A DNA stretch of 64,000 bases. It comes from Acanthochlamys bracteata. Taxonomy: Eukaryota; Streptophyta; Magnoliopsida; Pandanales; Velloziaceae. The stretch spans positions 2,086,461 to 2,150,460 of the forward strand of contig CM034139.1 of NCBI GenBank assembly GCA_019914995.1. The letters are read 5' to 3'. Numbering within the stretch: the stretch's first letter is position 1; every line of letters starts with the position of its first letter. The notes beneath the pieces are model-generated. The model worked only from the letters and a program-made list of their open reading frames with translations, made no database searches and was not told where the DNA came from. Below, in pieces: positions 61,662 through 64,000 of the stretch. The position numbers and the translations under genes were made by a program.

Positions 61662-62889
61662 CATTCATTGCATCACATATTATGGTACGTATATGTTCAT
61701 TTATGTGACTAATTTTTGGTGATGCAGCTAGCTCTCTTATTTGCTAATTTTGCTTTGAAGATATAGATTTGTTAGCTATTTTAGGTCCTTTTTGCTGCAT
61801 TGCTTCTTCAATTTTATGAGGTAAACGTCTTTGCGTAGATATAATATTTAAGTTCTTGCAGCTGCAGCTAGTGCATTAGGGTGGCAACTTTGTTTATATG
61901 CCGCAAACATGTCAAGGATAAAGCTGCGATTGCCCTGCTTAGCTAAATCACCTGCTCTTTCGAATACACTCGAGTCTGTTTGGCTTGGTCAGCTTTCTGA
62001 GTTATTGTGTATTTGCCATATCTGTCGTTGTTATTACAGGTTGGCAAAGTTAAGGCGTGCGTGATGCAGTGCAAATTTTTTACAACTTTTGTCTCCACCT
62101 AAGCAGAATGCTACTTTGGAATGTCACCATTTTCAGCTACGGACATCTATCAGGTAGGTGCCCACTTATTTAAATTGGTTACAATCTTTTTTTATTCTCT
62201 TTACTGGTGCTTAACTTGTGTTGCTTTCTTACGTACGGATTATCTTTTATGTTTTCCTTATAGTTGTCCTCTTTGAAATTTGTTTGCCTTTTTTCAACCG
62301 GAACTTTTTAGAAGGTGGACTTCTGTAGCTTACCATTAGTTTTAGGAAAGCTTGCAAAATTCTGGTTGAACTCTCAACTTTGTGTCATGCAGACAATTCT
62401 AGCAGTTGTTCCCTTCCTCCGATAGGTTTCCTACTTTTTTAAATACTATTCTATCGACTGCACTTTTTATCTTATACTTTTTACTTACTATTTCTAACCT
62501 GTCACTCATCGTCTATGATTAAAACATATAATATGGGGCTGGTTGGAGCATGAACAATTTCAAACCCAATCAATCGATCAAGTGAGTCTCTTCTTTGCTT
62601 AGCTAAGTTGCATGCTTGTTTGAATCCTTTTCTTAATGCTTAGCTTGTTGGATTTTTGTAATGGGTACTGTTTAGTTGTTTGCACGTATACCATATATTT
62701 ACTCATCCCTTCTTAATTTGAAATTTGTACCACCGGATAAGTTGTTTAATAGTTACTGAAATAGCTATGCCTGCTTACTGATTACTTATCTAACAGTAGC
62801 CTATATAATTGATGATGTTTACAATTATTTTAACATTTCTTTTAGAATGGCATTTCTTCCTCCCTTTCTCTTGAGCACATTAAAGATAG
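61662..62889 (+). repeat. 1.2-kb tandem array, unit 3 (1,228 bp)
   Basis: Same layout. Module 4 has a stop (ACC TAA GCA near 62,100), and the ASTISN-type module near 62,550 has a stop (GCATGA). Confidence 0.9.
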
Positions 62890-63089
62890 CATTCATTGCA
62901 TCACATATTATGGTACGTATATGTTCATTTCTGTGACTAATTTTTGGTGATGCAGCTAGCTCTCTTATTTGCTAATTTTGCTTTGAAGATATAGATTTGT
63001 TAGCTATTTTAGGTCCTTTTTGCCGCATTGTTTCTTCAATTTTATGAGATAAACGTCTCTGTGTAGATATAATATTTAAGTTCTTGCAG

Positions 63090-63215
63090 CTGCAGCTAGT
63101 GCATTGGGGTGGCAACTTTGTTTATATGCCGCAAACATGTCAAGGATGAAGCTGCGATTGCCCTGCTTAGCTAAATCACCTGCTCTTTCGAATACACTGG
63201 AGTCTGCTTGGCTTG
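63090..63215 (+). pseudogene. Exon-like module 3 of the 1.2-kb unit
   Basis: Bounded by CTTGCAG and CTTG|GTTAG. It is open in one frame for 41 codons with ALGWQLCLYAANMSRMKL and SPALSNTLESAWLG. The corresponding modules start near 59,431, 60,659 and 61,862 and are also open in this frame, making it the best-conserved coding-like part of the array. I do not recognise the protein. Confidence 0.35.
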
Positions 63216-63267
63216 GTTAGCTTTCTGACTTATTGTGTATTTGTCATATCTGTCGTTGGTATTACAG

Positions 63268-63381
63268 GCTGGCAAAGTTAAGGCGTGCGTGATGGAGTGC
63301 AAATTTTTTACAACTTTTGTCTCCACCCAAGCAGAGTGCTACTTTGGAGTGTCACCATTTTCAGCTACGGACATCTATCAG
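63268..63381 (+). pseudogene. Exon-like module 4 of the 1.2-kb unit, 38 codons
   Basis: Bounded by ATTACAG and ATCAG|GTAGGT, open for exactly 38 codons in phase 0 (KVKACVMECKFFTTFVSTQA, then CYFGVSPFSATDIYQ). It is open in units 2 and 4 and stopped in units 1 and 3. Joining to module 3 in its open frame would shift the phase, so it is more likely a pseudogene or non-coding exon than a live gene. Confidence 0.35.
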
Positions 63382-64000
63382 GTAGGTGCCCACTTATTTA
63401 AATTGGTTACCATCTTCTTTTATTCTCTTTACTGGTGCTTAACTTGTGTTGCTTTCTTACGTACGGATTATCTTTTAAGTTTCCCTTATAGTTGTCCTCT
63501 TTGAACTTTCTTTGCCTTTTTTCAACCGGAAATTCTTCGAAGCTGGACTTCTGTAGCTTACCATTAGTTTTAGGAAAGCTTGCAAAATTCTGGTTCAACT
63601 CTCAAGTTTGTGTCATGCAGACAATTCTAGCAGTTGTTCCCTTCTTCCGATAGGTTGCCTAGTTTTTTAAATACTATTCTATCGACTGCACTTTTTATCT
63701 TATATTTTTTACTTACTATTTCTACCATGTCACTCAGCGTCTATGATTAAAACATATAATATGGGGCTGGTTGGAGCATCAACAATTTCAAACCCAATCA
63801 ATCGATCAAGTGAGTCTCTTCTTTGATTAGCTAAGTTGCATGTTTGTTTGAATCATTTTCTTAATGCTTAGCTTGTTGGGTTTTTGCAGGGGGTACTGTT
63901 TAGTTGTTTGCACGTATACCCTGTATTTACTCACCCCTTCTTAATTTGAAATTTGTACCACCGGATAAGTTGTTTAACAGTTATTGAAATAGCTATGCCT

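Larger units (their letters stand above)
62890..64000 (+). repeat. 1.2-kb tandem array, unit 4 (runs off the window)
   Basis: The fourth unit ends at the window edge, so the array continues to the right. Exon-like modules with AG/GT borders are 62,846-62,912, 62,956-63,046, 63,090-63,215 and 63,268-63,381. A short one begins at about 63,621, followed by a module with NMGLVGASTISNPINRSS ending at ATCAA|GTGAG. In this unit the donor of the second module is ATGAG|AT, not GT. Neighbouring modules are open in incompatible phases, so a single spliced protein is not supported. Confidence 0.9.

Noticed and set aside
1..64000. tRNA, rRNA or organelle-derived DNA
   Set aside because: I scanned for tRNA B-box words, rRNA-like conserved stretches and organelle genes and saw none that I could support by eye. 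A dedicated scan would be needed to exclude them.

Overview
The window looks like nuclear DNA of a flowering plant, probably a eudicot. It is AT-rich, with long gene-poor stretches, plant-type GT/AG splice signals and plant transposon families (CACTA, hAT, Ty1/copia, Tourist-like and Mutator-like MITEs). I see no intact conventional protein gene. The species cannot be named from the sequence alone. Most long open frames are incidental readings of repeats or remains of transposases. | Layout: (1) Positions 1-23,192 are one large block of a complex repeat family that reads as a transcription unit on the minus strand. It consists of short exon-like modules with CAG/GT borders and arrays of degenerate monomers about 165-180 bp long. 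Three tandem copies of a 3.5-3.9 kb higher-order unit lie at 9,823-20,860. The block ends at the right in a GC-rich, CT-tracted segment (22,953-23,192) that looks like the first exon and promoter of a minus-strand gene. (2) Positions 23,193-25,566 are AT-rich with no gene. (3) A complete non-autonomous CACTA element (25,570-28,399) has a TGG target duplication on both sides. It is followed by the decayed TNP2-type transposase of another CACTA element (about 28,690-30,360). (4) 30,361-32,880 is empty AT-rich DNA. (5) 32,881-34,070 is a segment with a short minus-strand reading frame, AACGG-type subterminal repeats and a MITE. (6) A hAT element of about 4.9 kb (34,225-39,156) carries a broken transposase on the minus strand and a minisatellite. 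(7) A truncated Ty1/copia polyprotein remnant lies at about 39,620-41,405, minus strand. (8) The repeat family resumes at about 41,410 and runs to 57,978. Its right half (49,084-57,978) is a rearranged copy of 1-8,130. (9) 57,979-59,224 is a second copy of segment (5). (10) From 59,230 to the window end there is a head-to-tail array of units of about 1.2 kb, with plus-strand exon-like modules unrelated to the left family. | How it fits together: the two minus-strand blocks and the plus-strand array behave as recently amplified, multi-scale tandem duplications of exon/intron modules, separated by transposon wreckage. A few modules stay open for their full length with phase-0 borders (7,606-7,713; 10,595-10,723 and its two tandem copies). 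Most sister modules contain stops or frameshifts. The array could therefore be decayed duplicates of a protein gene, a spliced long non-coding RNA locus, or a fast-evolving gene with some live exons. The sequence alone does not decide between these. All homology statements are read by eye from motifs and internal comparison; no database search was possible.
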